Positions 49,055-58,312 are shown, numbered from the stretch's first letter. The stretch is 64,000 nucleotides of DNA from Pleomorphomonas sp. (GCA_029976075.1 JARKNW010000040.1:44476-108475), one strand, 5' to 3'. The notes: generated by a model from the letters alone, not told the origin. Program-made: numbers and translations.

Positions 49055-49495
49055 ATGCTGGACGATGTCTACAACGCGCACATCCTAGGTCTGGCCGGCA
49101 ATATCGGCTGCATCGGCCGGCTTGCCCAACCGGACGCGACGGCAACCCGACACGCCAAGTTGTGCGGCTCCAGGATCACCGTCGACATCGCGATGGCAGG
49201 CAATCTCGTTACCGATTATGCCCATGAGGTGAAGGCTTGCGCGCTCGGGCAGGCGGCCGCGGCGGTCATGGCGAAACACGTCGTGGGTGCCTCGTCCGCC
49301 GAACTCAGGCAGGTGCGCGACGAGATGCTGGCCATGCTGAAAGAGGGCGCGCCGCCGCCAAATGGCCGCTTCGAAGAACTCCGCTACCTCGAGCCCGTGC
49401 GGGATTTCAAGGCGCGTCACGCTTCGACCATGCTGGTGTTCGAGGCGGTGGTGGCCTGTCTCGATGAAATCGCGGCCACTCGCACCGCCGGCTAG
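49055..49495 (+). CDS. NifU/IscU-like Fe-S cluster scaffold protein
   Basis: A 146-residue scaffold-type protein. Cysteines likely to hold a nascent cluster are C37 (AKLCGSRITVD), C62 (KACALGQAA) and C135 (VVACLDEI). This alphaproteobacterial subgroup is distinct from the suf-operon SufU. The start is ATG 49055, with AAGG seven bases upstream; the frame is open to 48881 but that lies over the folE leader. It is nine bases upstream of yidD. Which enzymes it serves is not shown. Confidence 0.88.
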   Translation: MLDDVYNAHILGLAGNIGCIGRLAQPDATATRHAKLCGSRITVDIAMAGNLVTDYAHEVKACALGQAAAAVMAKHVVGASSAELRQVRDEMLAMLKEGAPPPNGRFEELRYLEPVRDFKARHASTMLVFEAVVACLDEIAATRTAG

Positions 49496-49503
49496 GGGGA
49501 GCC

Positions 49504-49875
49504 ATGTGCACGTGCGGGCACTCGCATGGCAGCGTCGATGACCATTCCGGCATTGCTGCACACCGGCGAACGCCGGGCCGCGTCGTTGGGCGGTTGCTGA
49601 TCCGTTTCTATCAGGTGGCCCTGTCGCCGCTGGTGGGGCGGCAGTGCCGTCATCTTCCCACCTGCTCAAGCTACACTGACGAAGCGATCGGACGTTTTGG
49701 TTTTTGGGCCGGTGGCTGGATGGGTCTTGCCCGCATCCTGCGCTGCAATCCCTGGGGCTCCTCCGGCTTCGACCCGGTGCCCGAAGCCCTCGATCCGGAC
49801 TATCGCTGGTGGCGCCCCTGGATCGGTGCGCGCTGGACCGGAGCGCACATCGATCCCAAGACACGGCTAGACTGA
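49504..49875 (+). CDS. yidD: Membrane protein insertion efficiency factor YidD
   Basis: A 123-residue YidD protein that helps YidC insert membrane proteins. The core has LIRFYQVALSPLVGRQCRHL, PTCSSYTDEAIGRFG and RILRCNPWGSSGFDPVPE, all typical (the conserved CRF-PTCS-Y and NPW-GG-DPVP motifs). The first residues, MCTCGHSHGS, form an unusual Cys/His extension. It is nine bases after the NifU-like gene and overlaps the convergent DHA2 transporter gene by nine bases. Confidence 0.93.
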   Translation: MCTCGHSHGSVDDHSGIAAHRRTPGRVVGRLLIRFYQVALSPLVGRQCRHLPTCSSYTDEAIGRFGFWAGGWMGLARILRCNPWGSSGFDPVPEALDPDYRWWRPWIGARWTGAHIDPKTRLD

Positions 49876-51264
49876 GGCTTCGCCGGCCGCCTCGGCTCGA
49901 TGCCCGGAGACTTCCGAGCCGGCGTTCGGCGACATGCGGGCGTAGATCGGAATGCAAAGCAGGCCGACGACGGCCAGCGCCAGAAAGGCCGGAATGAAGT
50001 CGCCGGGCAGCACCGCCATGTCGCCCCGGATGGACCGGGTGATCTCGAGAGCTGCGGCGCCGATCGCCACACCGAGAGCCGCCGATATCTGCTGACCGAC
50101 CGAAGAAATCGACGTGGCGTGGCTCATGTGTCGATTGTCGACTTCGGCAAAGGCGAGGCCGTTGAGCGCGGTGAACTGCAGGGAGCGGAAGAACCCGCCG
50201 ACCAGCAACACCGAGAAGATCACCATATGAGGCGTCTCTTTGCTGAAGGTGAGAATGGCCAGCAGGAAAGCCGTGGTGAACAGCGTGTTGATCATCAGTA
50301 CCATGCGGAAGCCGTAGGCGCGGACGATGCGCGGTGCGGTGAACTTCATCAGCACGGCACCGGCGGCGGTGGCAAACGTCAACATGCCGCTTTCGAACGG
50401 TGTCATGCCGAAGCCGAGCTGAAGCAGCAGCGGCAGCAGGAAAGGGATGGCGCCGACGCCGATGCGGAACAGCAGGCCGCCAAGGACCGAGACCCGGAAG
50501 GTTGGCAGACGAAACAGCTTGAGATCCATCAGTGGCTGCGGGTTGTCCAGAGCGTGGCGGGCGTAGGCATAGAGCGAGGCAGCGCCAAGCACGATCAGGA
50601 TGATGTCGATCCAGGACGGCATCACGCCGATGCCGCTGGCGGCAACGCCGAACACAAAGCCGGCCAGTCCGACGCCGGACAGCACGAAGCCGCGCGTGTC
50701 GAGCGGAGGAAGGTTTTCTTCCTTGTAGTTCTTGATGAAGATGGTGACCAGAAGGAGCCCGACGATGCTGATCGGAATGTTGATCCAGAAGATCCAGCGC
50801 CACTGAAAATAAGTGGTGATGAACCCTCCGAGCGGCGGTCCCATCACGGGACCGATCATCGCCGGTACCGTCAGCCAGCTCATGGCCCGAAGATAGTCGG
50901 ACTTGGGTACCGAACGCAGCATCACCAGTCGGCCGACCGGTACCATCATGGCGCCGCCGGCCCCTTGGACAATGCGTGCTCCGACGAAGCCCTCGAGCGA
51001 TGACGACAGGCCGCAAAGAACCGATCCTGTCACGAACACGAGGATCGCCAGGCGGAAAATGGTGCGGGCACCGAAGCGGTCTGCCATCCAACCGGAAATG
51101 GGCAGGAACACCGCGACGGAGATCAGATAGCTGGTGAAGGCTAGCTTCAAGGAAATCGGATCGACCCCGAGATCGAGGGCGATCTGCGGAAGGGAGGTGG
51201 AGACCACCGAACTATCCAGGTTTTCCATGAAGAGCGCGCAGGCGACAATCAGGGGAATAAGCAT
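49867..51264 (-). CDS. DHA2-family MFS efflux transporter
   Basis: A 465-residue integral membrane protein with about 14 helices of the EmrB/QacA (DHA2) type: LFMENLDSSVVSTSLP in helix 1, GWMADRFGARTIF after helix 2 and GPPLGGFITTYFQWRWIFWI, given in parts as GPVMGPPLGGFI and WRWIFWINIP. It is a proton-driven drug or metabolite exporter; the substrate is unknown. ATG 51264 (MLIPLIVA) is preferred because GAGAG lies just upstream; a GTG at 51330 is also open. It is divergent from the riboswitch-ribN unit. Confidence 0.88.
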   Translation of the reverse strand: MLIPLIVACALFMENLDSSVVSTSLPQIALDLGVDPISLKLAFTSYLISVAVFLPISGWMADRFGARTIFRLAILVFVTGSVLCGLSSSLEGFVGARIVQGAGGAMMVPVGRLVMLRSVPKSDYLRAMSWLTVPAMIGPVMGPPLGGFITTYFQWRWIFWINIPISIVGLLLVTIFIKNYKEENLPPLDTRGFVLSGVGLAGFVFGVAASGIGVMPSWIDIILIVLGAASLYAYARHALDNPQPLMDLKLFRLPTFRVSVLGGLLFRIGVGAIPFLLPLLLQLGFGMTPFESGMLTFATAAGAVLMKFTAPRIVRAYGFRMVLMINTLFTTAFLLAILTFSKETPHMVIFSVLLVGGFFRSLQFTALNGLAFAEVDNRHMSHATSISSVGQQISAALGVAIGAAALEITRSIRGDMAVLPGDFIPAFLALAVVGLLCIPIYARMSPNAGSEVSGHRAEAAGEASV

Positions 51265-51440
51265 GGCTCTCTCGTGTTTCGTCCGGTTTATGGCGGAAGC
51301 GCGGCCACGGGTCGAGGGGATGGCGATCACATGTCGGAGAACATGACTGTCATGCGCGCGGAAACGGTGTGTTGCCTTTGATTTTGGACGCTTCTCGGAC
51401 TAAAGTCTTTCCGCTGGCAAGGGGTTCCCCCGTGTCGGCG

Positions 51441-51590
51441 ACCATTCTCGGGGCGGGGCGAAACTCCCCACCGGCGGTAATGGTGGCGAAAGCTGCCTAG
51501 CCCGCGAGCGCTTCGGCCGCACGGCCGAGGGTCAGCAGATCCGGTTGGATTCCGGAGCCGACGGTATAGTCCGGATGAAAGAGAAGGGTA
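51441..51590 (+). ncRNA. FMN riboswitch (RFN element)
   Basis: The sequence contains the RFN core blocks in order: TCTCGGGGC and GGGCGAAACTCCCCACCGGC, then CGGTAATGG, AGCCCGCGAGCGC, GGTCAGCAGATCCGGT with GATTCCGGAGCCGACGGT, and AGTCCGGATGAAAGAGAA closing on the first stem (TTCTC with GAGAA). This is a clear FMN-binding aptamer on the plus strand, about 105 bases ahead of the ribN-type gene. Confidence 0.95.
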
Positions 51591-51672
51591 TGCTGAAAAT
51601 CCCGTTCGCGAGTGGCGATAGCCAATTGCGACCGATTGTCTTCATGGCCCGATCGCCCTGATTCTGCGTCGT

Positions 51673-51687
51673 TCCTTTTTCGAAGGA
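51673..51687 (+). promoter_or_regulatory. Hairpin covering the ribN Shine-Dalgarno site
   Basis: TCCTT (51673-51677) pairs with AAGGA (51683-51687) around TTTCG. AAGGA is the ribosome site seven bases before the TTG start of ribN. This suggests that the FMN riboswitch acts on translation. No T-rich terminator is visible in the leader. Confidence 0.55.
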
Positions 51688-51694
51688 TCCGAAC

Positions 51695-52627
51695 TTGAAT
51701 CAGAGCCCGAACAAGACCCGGTCGTTTCCCGTGCTCGGGGCGATCTACATGGTGTCGGCCGGCGTTGTGTTCGCCGCCATCAACGTCCTCACCCAATGGG
51801 TGACCGGTACCTATCACTTCTCTTCGCAGGCGCTCGCGTTCTGGCAATATGGCCTCTCGCTCGTCTTCTTCCTGCCGACGCTGTTGAAGATGGGGGCAGG
51901 CGCCTTCCGTACCGCCCATCCAATGGCGCATGTCGTTCGCGTCGTCTTTGCGACGCTTGGCGTGCAGTTTTTTGTCGGCGCACTGGCCGCCGGCGTGCCG
52001 ATCGCCCAAGTGGTGGCCATCGACATGACTTCGCCGTTCATCGTCATCCTGGCTGCCCGACTTCTTTTAGGTGAGCACATCGGTCCTCATCGAGCGCTCG
52101 CCACCGTGGTCGGCTTTCTGGGCGGCATGCTTATCCTCGCCCCATGGTCGGATAGCTTCTCCTTCTATAGCCTGCTGCCGCTTGGCGCGGCGGCCATGTG
52201 GGCGGGTTCTTCGGTAATGACGAAGCAACTGGCAGAAGTGGAGCGTCCGGAGGCCGTGACGGTCTATCTTCTGGCTCTGCTCACGCCGATCAATGCAGCC
52301 TTCCTCCTGACGTCGAGCGGCTTCGACGTTCGGGCGGCTTTCGCTCTGCCTGGGGGAACGGTGCTCTCGGTGGTGGTGGCGCTCGCGGCGCTGACCGCAG
52401 CGGCGCAGTATCTCCTGACTCTCGCCTATTCGCGAGCTGACGCTTCCTACCTTCAGACGTTCGACAACGTGCGGCTGCCTCTCAATACGCTGGCAGGCTG
52501 GCTGGTGTTTGCCTACGCGCCGAGCGGTTACCTGTGGATCGGTGCCGTGCTGATCATTGGGGCTTCGCTCTATCTTTTGCGGACGGAGGCTGCCAAGCCG
52601 ACCAGCGGTCAGCCGGTCCCTGCGTGA
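51695..52627 (+). CDS. ribN: Riboflavin transporter RibN (EamA/DMT family)
   Basis: A 310-residue transporter with ten membrane helices and two EamA repeats (about 10-140 and 155-300), for example LGAIYMVSAGVVFAAINVLT and VVAIDMTSPFIVILAARLLL. RibN of Rhizobium, a flavin importer in the drug/metabolite superfamily, has this fold and an FMN riboswitch. The riboswitch upstream is the main reason for the assignment. The start is TTG 51695, with AAGGA seven bases upstream. Similar S-adenosylmethionine or amino acid exporters are the alternative. Confidence 0.88.
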   Translation: MNQSPNKTRSFPVLGAIYMVSAGVVFAAINVLTQWVTGTYHFSSQALAFWQYGLSLVFFLPTLLKMGAGAFRTAHPMAHVVRVVFATLGVQFFVGALAAGVPIAQVVAIDMTSPFIVILAARLLLGEHIGPHRALATVVGFLGGMLILAPWSDSFSFYSLLPLGAAAMWAGSSVMTKQLAEVERPEAVTVYLLALLTPINAAFLLTSSGFDVRAAFALPGGTVLSVVVALAALTAAAQYLLTLAYSRADASYLQTFDNVRLPLNTLAGWLVFAYAPSGYLWIGAVLIIGASLYLLRTEAAKPTSGQPVPA

Positions 52628-52829
52628 CCCACGCTGAACGCTCGAAAGCGACCGTCTTCCATTTTGCCATTCGTGGTCGGCGAGGCAGCAGTTTCGCCGG
52701 CCGCTTTTGTTTGAAAGCGGTGTGAACAACCCTTCGGCAGCGGTGACCGGCTTTGCATGTGTCGCTCATTCGTGCGAAAAGTCCGTTTCTCTCAGCGGGG
52801 TTGCCCCGCGGTTCCACGGGCTAAATGAC

Positions 52830-53531
52830 ATGTCGGTGCTGAAGTCGATCCGGAACGCCGTGCCGCCGATCCACCCGGAAGGGCACAAGTTCATCCTGAT
52901 TTTCCTGGCGGCGACCGTGCTGCTCGGCTGGCTGTTCGAGCCGCTGTTCTGGATTGGGTTGGTGCTCACCGTCTGGTGCGCGCTGTTCTTCCGTGATCCG
53001 GTTCGCGTGACGCCGGTATCGAGCGCCCTCGTCATATCGCCGGCCGACGGACGCATCTCCGCGGTGGGCCTCGCGGTGCCGCCGCGCGAGCTTGGTCTTG
53101 GCCCCGAGCCGATGCTACGCATCTGCGTGTTCATGAATGTGTTCGACGTTCATGTGAACCGGGCTCCGGTTACCGGGCGCGTGACCCGCATCGCCTACAA
53201 GGCCGGAAAATTCCTGAACGCCGAGCTCGACAAGGCGAGCGAAGACAATGAGCGCAACGGACTGGTCATCGAGCGGCCCGACGGTCGCATTGTCGGTGTG
53301 GTGCAGATTGCCGGTCTCATTGCCCGCCGTATCGTGTCCTTCACCCGCGAAGGTGAAAGCCTGACGGTGGGCGACCGCTTCGGCCTGATCCGCTTCGGTT
53401 CGCGTGTCGACGTTTATCTGCCGGCGGCTGCGACGGCCCTGGTTTCCGAAGGGGCCAGGGCGATCGCCGGCGAGACGGTTCTCGCCGATATCGACGGCTC
53501 CACCAAGACGCCCTTTGTGCGTGTGGCCTGA
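52830..53531 (+). CDS. psd: Phosphatidylserine decarboxylase proenzyme
   Basis: Converts phosphatidylserine to phosphatidylethanolamine. The 233-residue protein has a short membrane helix (about 22-45, [16 protein letters not shown]), [35 protein letters not shown] and the self-cleavage Gly-Ser in RFGSRVDVY, where serine becomes the pyruvoyl group. It is the short, Rhizobium-type (group II-like) form. The start is ATG 52830; the frame is open to 52707. It lies ten bases upstream of pssA, and the two act one after the other. Confidence 0.95.
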   Translation: MSVLKSIRNAVPPIHPEGHKFILIFLAATVLLGWLFEPLFWIGLVLTVWCALFFRDPVRVTPVSSALVISPADGRISAVGLAVPPRELGLGPEPMLRICVFMNVFDVHVNRAPVTGRVTRIAYKAGKFLNAELDKASEDNERNGLVIERPDGRIVGVVQIAGLIARRIVSFTREGESLTVGDRFGLIRFGSRVDVYLPAAATALVSEGARAIAGETVLADIDGSTKTPFVRVA

Positions 53532-53541
53532 GGCGACGGCG

Positions 53542-54396
53542 ATGCCAGGACTTTTCCCGCCGTTTGATCCCGAGCCGGAGGCTGTCGAGCGTCCGAAGCG
53601 CGTCCGTCGCATTCCGATCCGCAGCGTCATCCCCAATCTTGTGACCCTGTTGTCGCTATGTGCCGGGCTCACGTCGATCCGAATGGGTTTTGAGGGTCGT
53701 GTCGACATGGCGGTTTACGCCATTCTGGTCGCCGCCGTTCTTGACGGACTCGATGGCCGGCTGGCCCGCTATCTCCACGTCACATCGAAGTTTGGCGCCG
53801 AACTGGATTCGCTCAGCGATTTCCTCAGTTTCGGTGTCGCGCCGCCACTCCTGCTGTTTGTCTGGAACTTCCACGACATCAATTCGTTTGGCTGGGTGGC
53901 GGTGGTGCTGTTCGCCATTGCCGGTGCCTTGCGCCTTGCCCGTTTCAACACGATGCTGGGCGAGGACAAGCCGGCTTGGCAGGCCAACTTCTTCACCGGC
54001 GTGCCGATTCCGGCCGGTGCGCTTGCCGTGCTCCTGCCGGTTTACGTCGATCGCGTCGGCATCGACGTTCCGCAGGCGGCAGCGCCGGCGGTGGTTGCCT
54101 ATGTCGTGCTGATCGCGGCGCTGATGGTCAGCCGTGTCCCGACCTTCTCGGGCAAGAAATACGGCGGCATCCAGCGCGAGTGGGTGGTGCCGATCCTGAT
54201 CGGCGTCGTCATCCTGGCGATGTTGTTGGTCAGCTATCCTTTCCATGTGCTGAGCATCCTGACGGTTCTCTATCTGGCCTACATTCCGTTCGGCTGGCGC
54301 TCCTGGAACCGGCTGGCGCGCACCCATGGAACCAAGGAAGACGAGCTGACGCTGGACGTCGGCGGCTCCTTCCCGGATGACGAGACGACGCACTAG
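53542..54396 (+). CDS. pssA: CDP-diacylglycerol--serine O-phosphatidyltransferase
   Basis: Makes phosphatidylserine from CDP-diacylglycerol and serine. The 284-residue membrane protein has the CDP-alcohol transferase signature DGLDGRLARYLHVTSKFGAE followed by LDSLSD (D-x2-DG-x2-AR-x8-G-x3-D-x3-D). Several helices follow, and the C-terminus is soluble and acidic. The start is ATG 53542. It is ten bases after psd, so both are likely in one message; the gene product supplies the substrate of psd. Confidence 0.95.
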   Translation: MPGLFPPFDPEPEAVERPKRVRRIPIRSVIPNLVTLLSLCAGLTSIRMGFEGRVDMAVYAILVAAVLDGLDGRLARYLHVTSKFGAELDSLSDFLSFGVAPPLLLFVWNFHDINSFGWVAVVLFAIAGALRLARFNTMLGEDKPAWQANFFTGVPIPAGALAVLLPVYVDRVGIDVPQAAAPAVVAYVVLIAALMVSRVPTFSGKKYGGIQREWVVPILIGVVILAMLLVSYPFHVLSILTVLYLAYIPFGWRSWNRLARTHGTKEDELTLDVGGSFPDDETTH

Positions 54397-54543
54397 CGCA
54401 CGTAATTTGCATTTGATCTCCGGAGTTCTGTCAGTCAGGATTCGAAAGTCGGAGTCGAACCGCCAGATCGGCCATACTGCCGCTTCTTGTTTCTCCCGGT
54501 GTCAGGCCCCGGCAACTTGCCCAACCAGACGAGGTGACGCGAC

Positions 54544-55461
54544 ATGATCGACAAACCCTATCCCCGCGACATGGTTGGTTATGGCCGCAATCCTCCGGAC
54601 GCCGCCTGGCCGGAAGGCGCTCATATCGCGGTGCAGTTCGTCGTCAACTACGAGGAAGGCGGCGAGAACTGCATCCTTCATGGCGATGCTGCTTCCGAGG
54701 CGTTTCTTTCGGAAATCGTTGGTGCCCAGCCTTGGCCGGGCCAGCGCCACGCCAACATGGAATCCATTTACGAGTACGGGTCGCGCGCCGGGTTTTGGCG
54801 TCTCCACCGCCTGTTCACTTCGCGTGCGGTGCCGGTGACGGTCTACGGCGTGGCGACGGCGCTCGCCCGCAATCCGGAAGTGGTCGCCGCCATGAAGGAG
54901 GCTGACTGGGAGATCGCCAGCCACGGCCTCAAGTGGATCGACTACAAGGACTATACCAAGGAAGCCGAACGCGAGCACATGCTAGAGGCCATTCGCATCC
55001 ACGAGGAGGTCACCGGGTCCCGACCTCTCGGCTGGTACACGGGCCGCGCCTCCATTCATTCCAACGAACTCGCCATGGAGGAGGGCGGTTTCCTCTATTC
55101 GTCAGACTCTTACGCCGACGATCTTCCCTACTGGGTTGAAGGACCGAATGGGCCGCATCTCATCATTCCGTATACGCTTGACACCAACGATATGCGGTTT
55201 GCGACAAATCAAGGCTTCAACTCGGGGGATCAGTTCTACAGCTATCTCAAGGACGCGTTTGACGTTCTTTACGAGGAAGGCCGGAACGGCAGTCCCAAGA
55301 TGCTGAATGTCGGCCTGCATTGCCGCCTCGTCGGGCGACCGGCGCGAGTTGCCGCGCTTCAGCGTTTCGTGGACTATGTGCTATCGCATGATAAGGTCTG
55401 GGTCCCACGCCGGATTGACATTGCCTGGCACTGGATCGCTCAGCACCGGCCCGGCGCGTGA
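54544..55461 (+). CDS. puuE: Allantoinase PuuE (polysaccharide-deacetylase family)
   Basis: A 305-residue polysaccharide-deacetylase-type hydrolase of the PuuE group, which opens allantoin to allantoate in purine breakdown. It has RDMVGYGRNPPDAAWP and FVVNYEEGGENCILHGD at the N-terminus, EIASHGLKWIDY and GWYTGRASIHSNEL in the middle and the LHCRLVGRPARVAAL tail, all characteristic. No other allantoin genes are near. It lies upstream of the opp operon (151-base gap) and may be separate from it. A different cyclic amide as substrate is possible. Confidence 0.9.
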   Translation: MIDKPYPRDMVGYGRNPPDAAWPEGAHIAVQFVVNYEEGGENCILHGDAASEAFLSEIVGAQPWPGQRHANMESIYEYGSRAGFWRLHRLFTSRAVPVTVYGVATALARNPEVVAAMKEADWEIASHGLKWIDYKDYTKEAEREHMLEAIRIHEEVTGSRPLGWYTGRASIHSNELAMEEGGFLYSSDSYADDLPYWVEGPNGPHLIIPYTLDTNDMRFATNQGFNSGDQFYSYLKDAFDVLYEEGRNGSPKMLNVGLHCRLVGRPARVAALQRFVDYVLSHDKVWVPRRIDIAWHWIAQHRPGA

Positions 55462-55612
55462 CGCCGGCAAAGAAGAAAGAAAAGGGCGACTGGCGCCGCC
55501 TGGCATGATCGGCGCCTTTGGACCACTGGCAAGAAAACCAACGAAAACTCGATTTTCGACGACCGGCGGTCAACGTTCGGTCGGCGCGACTTTAAGGCAG
55601 GAGGCTCGAATA

Positions 55613-57214
55613 ATGACCAATCACCGTATCTTCCGCACATTGTCGGCGGCGCTGATCGCCGGCTCGATGCTGGCGGTCGTGGCGACTCCGTCGCTCGCCG
55701 AAGTCGTCATCCATCGTGGCAACGGCGGCGAACCACAGACACTGGATCAGGCGCATATCTCGATCGACGTCGAGGGCTTCATTGTCCGCGACATGTTCGA
55801 AGGCCTGACCATCTACGATCCGCACGGCAAGGTCATTCCGGGCGTTGCCGAGAGCTGGTCGCTGTCGGACGATGGTACGGTCTATACCTTCAAGCTGCGC
55901 CAGAACGCCAACTGGTCGGATGGCAAGCCGGTTACCGCCAATGATTTCGTGTTCGCCTACCGCCGGATGGAGGATCCGAAGGAAGCGGCTGGATACGCCA
56001 ACATTCTCTACCCGATCAAGAACGCCGAGGCGATCAACGGCGGCAAGGCCGCAGTCGACACGCTGGGCGTGAAGGCCGTCGACGACAAGACCCTTGAGAT
56101 CACCCTCGAGCGCCCGACCCCCTATTTCATCGAGCTGCTCGCCCACTATGCCGCTCTGCCGGTACCGAGCTGGGCCATCGAGAAGTCTGGCAGCGAGTGG
56201 ATCAAGCCGGGCAACATCGTCTGCAACGGCGCCTACTGCCTGACAGAGAACGTGCCCAACGATCATCTCACGACGGTCAAGAATCCCAAGTACTGGGATG
56301 CGGCCAGCGTCAAGATCGACAAGGTCATCTACAACCCGTCGGAAGACATGGCGACCACCGAGCGCATGTTCGAAGCCGGCGAGCTGGATTTGGTCTACAA
56401 CTTCCAGACCGACCAGAAGAAGTTCCTGGAAGGCAAGCTCGGCAAGGAACAGGTGCAGGCCGCTCCGGACCTTTCCTCCTATTATTACGTGCTCGACACG
56501 CGCAAGCCGCCGTTCGATGACGTTCGCGTTCGTCAGGCCTTCTCCATGGCCGTCGATCGTGACTTCCTGTCGGACAAGATCTTCTCCGGTACGCAGCTGC
56601 CGGCCTATTCCTTCGTTCCCGAAGGCATCGTCGGCTACACGCCGGCCAAGCCGGAATGGTCGGATCTCGACCAGCTCGATCGCGAAGACAAGGCCAAGGA
56701 GCTCTTGAAGGAAGCCGGCTATGGCGAAGGTGGCAAGCCGCTGAAGGTCGATATCCGCTTCAACACCAACGAGAACCACAAGAAGGTGGCCACCGCCGTC
56801 GCCGACATGTGGAAGTCGCTGGGCGCCGAGGTCACCATCCAGAACCTCGACGTCAAGTCGCACTATGCCTATCTTCAGGAAGGCGGCTCTTTCGACGCGG
56901 CGCGGTGCGGCTGGCAGGCCGACTACGCCGATCCGGAGAACTTCCTCAACCTGATGATCAGCTCCAACAAGACCTTCAACTATGGTCATTACACGAACGC
57001 CAAGTTCGATGAGCTGATGAAGGCCTCCTATGAGGAGCGCGATACTGCTAAGCGCCTGCAGATGCTGCATGACGCCGAGCAGATTGCCATGGATGAGCAG
57101 GGCGTCGTGCCGCTGATGGTGCACGCCTCCACTTGGCTCGTTTCCAAGAAGGTCAAGGGCTTCGCCTTGAACGGCGTCAACGAGCACCTGACCAAGTTCC
57201 TGTCGCTTCAGTGA
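55613..57214 (+). CDS. oppA: Oligopeptide ABC transporter substrate-binding protein
   Basis: A 533-residue periplasmic binding protein (SBP_bac_5 family), the OppA component. It has a signal peptide (about 1-29, ALIAGSMLAVVATPSLA), the family start IHRGNGGEPQTLDQAHI, YTFKLRQNANWSDGKPVTA in parts (LRQNANWSDGKPV), and the C-terminal QADYADPENFLNLM. It captures peptides for OppBCDF. The start is ATG 55613, with AGGAGG eight bases upstream. A strong hairpin follows its stop, before oppB. Ligand range is not known. Confidence 0.94.
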   Translation: MTNHRIFRTLSAALIAGSMLAVVATPSLAEVVIHRGNGGEPQTLDQAHISIDVEGFIVRDMFEGLTIYDPHGKVIPGVAESWSLSDDGTVYTFKLRQNANWSDGKPVTANDFVFAYRRMEDPKEAAGYANILYPIKNAEAINGGKAAVDTLGVKAVDDKTLEITLERPTPYFIELLAHYAALPVPSWAIEKSGSEWIKPGNIVCNGAYCLTENVPNDHLTTVKNPKYWDAASVKIDKVIYNPSEDMATTERMFEAGELDLVYNFQTDQKKFLEGKLGKEQVQAAPDLSSYYYVLDTRKPPFDDVRVRQAFSMAVDRDFLSDKIFSGTQLPAYSFVPEGIVGYTPAKPEWSDLDQLDREDKAKELLKEAGYGEGGKPLKVDIRFNTNENHKKVATAVADMWKSLGAEVTIQNLDVKSHYAYLQEGGSFDAARCGWQADYADPENFLNLMISSNKTFNYGHYTNAKFDELMKASYEERDTAKRLQMLHDAEQIAMDEQGVVPLMVHASTWLVSKKVKGFALNGVNEHLTKFLSLQ

Positions 57215-57229
57215 GATGATCGAAGGCGT

Positions 57230-57259
57230 CCGCTCTTTTCCCATTCGGGAAAAGGGCGG
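57230..57259 (+). other. Strong hairpin between oppA and oppB
   Basis: Positions 57230-57242 pair with 57247-57259 in a 13-base stem with one G-U pair and a four-base loop. There is no T-tract. In ABC operons such hairpins often protect the upstream binding-protein mRNA or lower downstream expression. That function is inferred. Confidence 0.6.
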
Positions 57260-57388
57260 CGTTCCTGAGGGCGGCGCATTCCCGTAAAGGGGAGGCGGCG
57301 CCCGTCGGCCTATCCGGAGATCCGTCTTCGGGTGCCCGGCCGGCGTATCGTTCTCGCCTTCCGTGACCAATCCAACGGGGACGGGTCC

Positions 57389-58312
57389 ATGTTACGTTTT
57401 GTCCTGCGACGGTTGATGTCGGCCCTGCCGACCATATTCATCGTCGTCACCTTGTCATTCTTCCTGATGCGCGTCGCGCCGGGGGGGCCGTTCAATCTTG
57501 AACGCCCGCTCGAGCCGCAGACCCTCGAAAATCTGAAGCGCGCCTTTCTGCTCGACCAGCCGCTGGTGGTCCAATACGGCCACTATCTCTGGAATCTCTT
57601 CCACGGCGATCTCGGTCCGAGCTTCATCTATCGCGACTTCACGGTGGCCCAGCTGATCGCCAACAGCCTGCCGTACTCGATGACGCTCGGCGCCTGGGCG
57701 CTGCTCGTTGCCGTGTTTGGCGGCATTGCCATCGGCTCCTACGCGGCGCTTCGGCAGAACTCCTTCGTCGATTATGCCGTCATGAGCATCGCGAGCTTCG
57801 GTATCACCGTGCCGAACTTCGTGCTGGCGCCGGTCCTGTCCTTCGTTTTTGCCGTGGTGCTGCACTGGCTGCCGGCCGGTGGCTGGGGCGATGGCGGCGT
57901 GACCAACCTGCTGCTGCCGGTGATTTCGCTCGCCCTGCCGCAGTTGGCCGTGTTTGCGCGCATCACCCGTGGCTCGATGATCGAAACGCTTCGTGCCGAC
58001 CACATCCGCACCGCTCGCGCCTACGGCCTGCCGACCCGCGTTGTGGTGGTCGTCCATGCCATGCGCGCCGCCCTCGTGCCGGCCGTCAGCTATCTTGGTC
58101 CGGTTGCCGCCGCCGTGTTGACCGGCTCGGTGGTGGTCGAGACCGTGTATGGATTGCCCGGCGTCGGCCGCTATTTCGTCCTCGGCGCTCTCAACCGCGA
58201 CTACACGCTGGTGATGGGCACCGTGGTGCTGATCTCGGTGTTCATTGTCGTGTTCAATCTTCTCGTCGACATTCTCTATGCCGTTCTCGATCCGAGGGTC
58301 CGTTATGAGTGA
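57389..58312 (+). CDS. oppB: Oligopeptide ABC transporter permease OppB
   Basis: A 307-residue inner-membrane permease with six helices of the BPD_transp_1 family. Seen are RRLMSALPTIFIVVTLSFF at the N-terminus, DLGPSFIYRDFTVAQLI, and the EAA-type coupling loop RTARAYGLPTRVVVVVHAMR in short form ARAYGLPTRVVVV. The start is ATG 57389 (MLRFVLRR), the usual OppB beginning. Its end overlaps oppC by eight bases, so translation is probably coupled. Confidence 0.94.
   Translation: MLRFVLRRLMSALPTIFIVVTLSFFLMRVAPGGPFNLERPLEPQTLENLKRAFLLDQPLVVQYGHYLWNLFHGDLGPSFIYRDFTVAQLIANSLPYSMTLGAWALLVAVFGGIAIGSYAALRQNSFVDYAVMSIASFGITVPNFVLAPVLSFVFAVVLHWLPAGGWGDGGVTNLLLPVISLALPQLAVFARITRGSMIETLRADHIRTARAYGLPTRVVVVVHAMRAALVPAVSYLGPVAAAVLTGSVVVETVYGLPGVGRYFVLGALNRDYTLVMGTVVLISVFIVVFNLLVDILYAVLDPRVRYE

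Noticed and set aside
49900..51003. 367-codon open frame antisense to the DHA2 transporter
   Set aside because: It is His/Gln/Arg-rich with no motifs, the typical shadow of a membrane-protein gene.
55592..57370. 592-codon open frame antisense to oppA
   Set aside because: It covers oppA with its signal peptide and domain motifs; the antisense product looks random.
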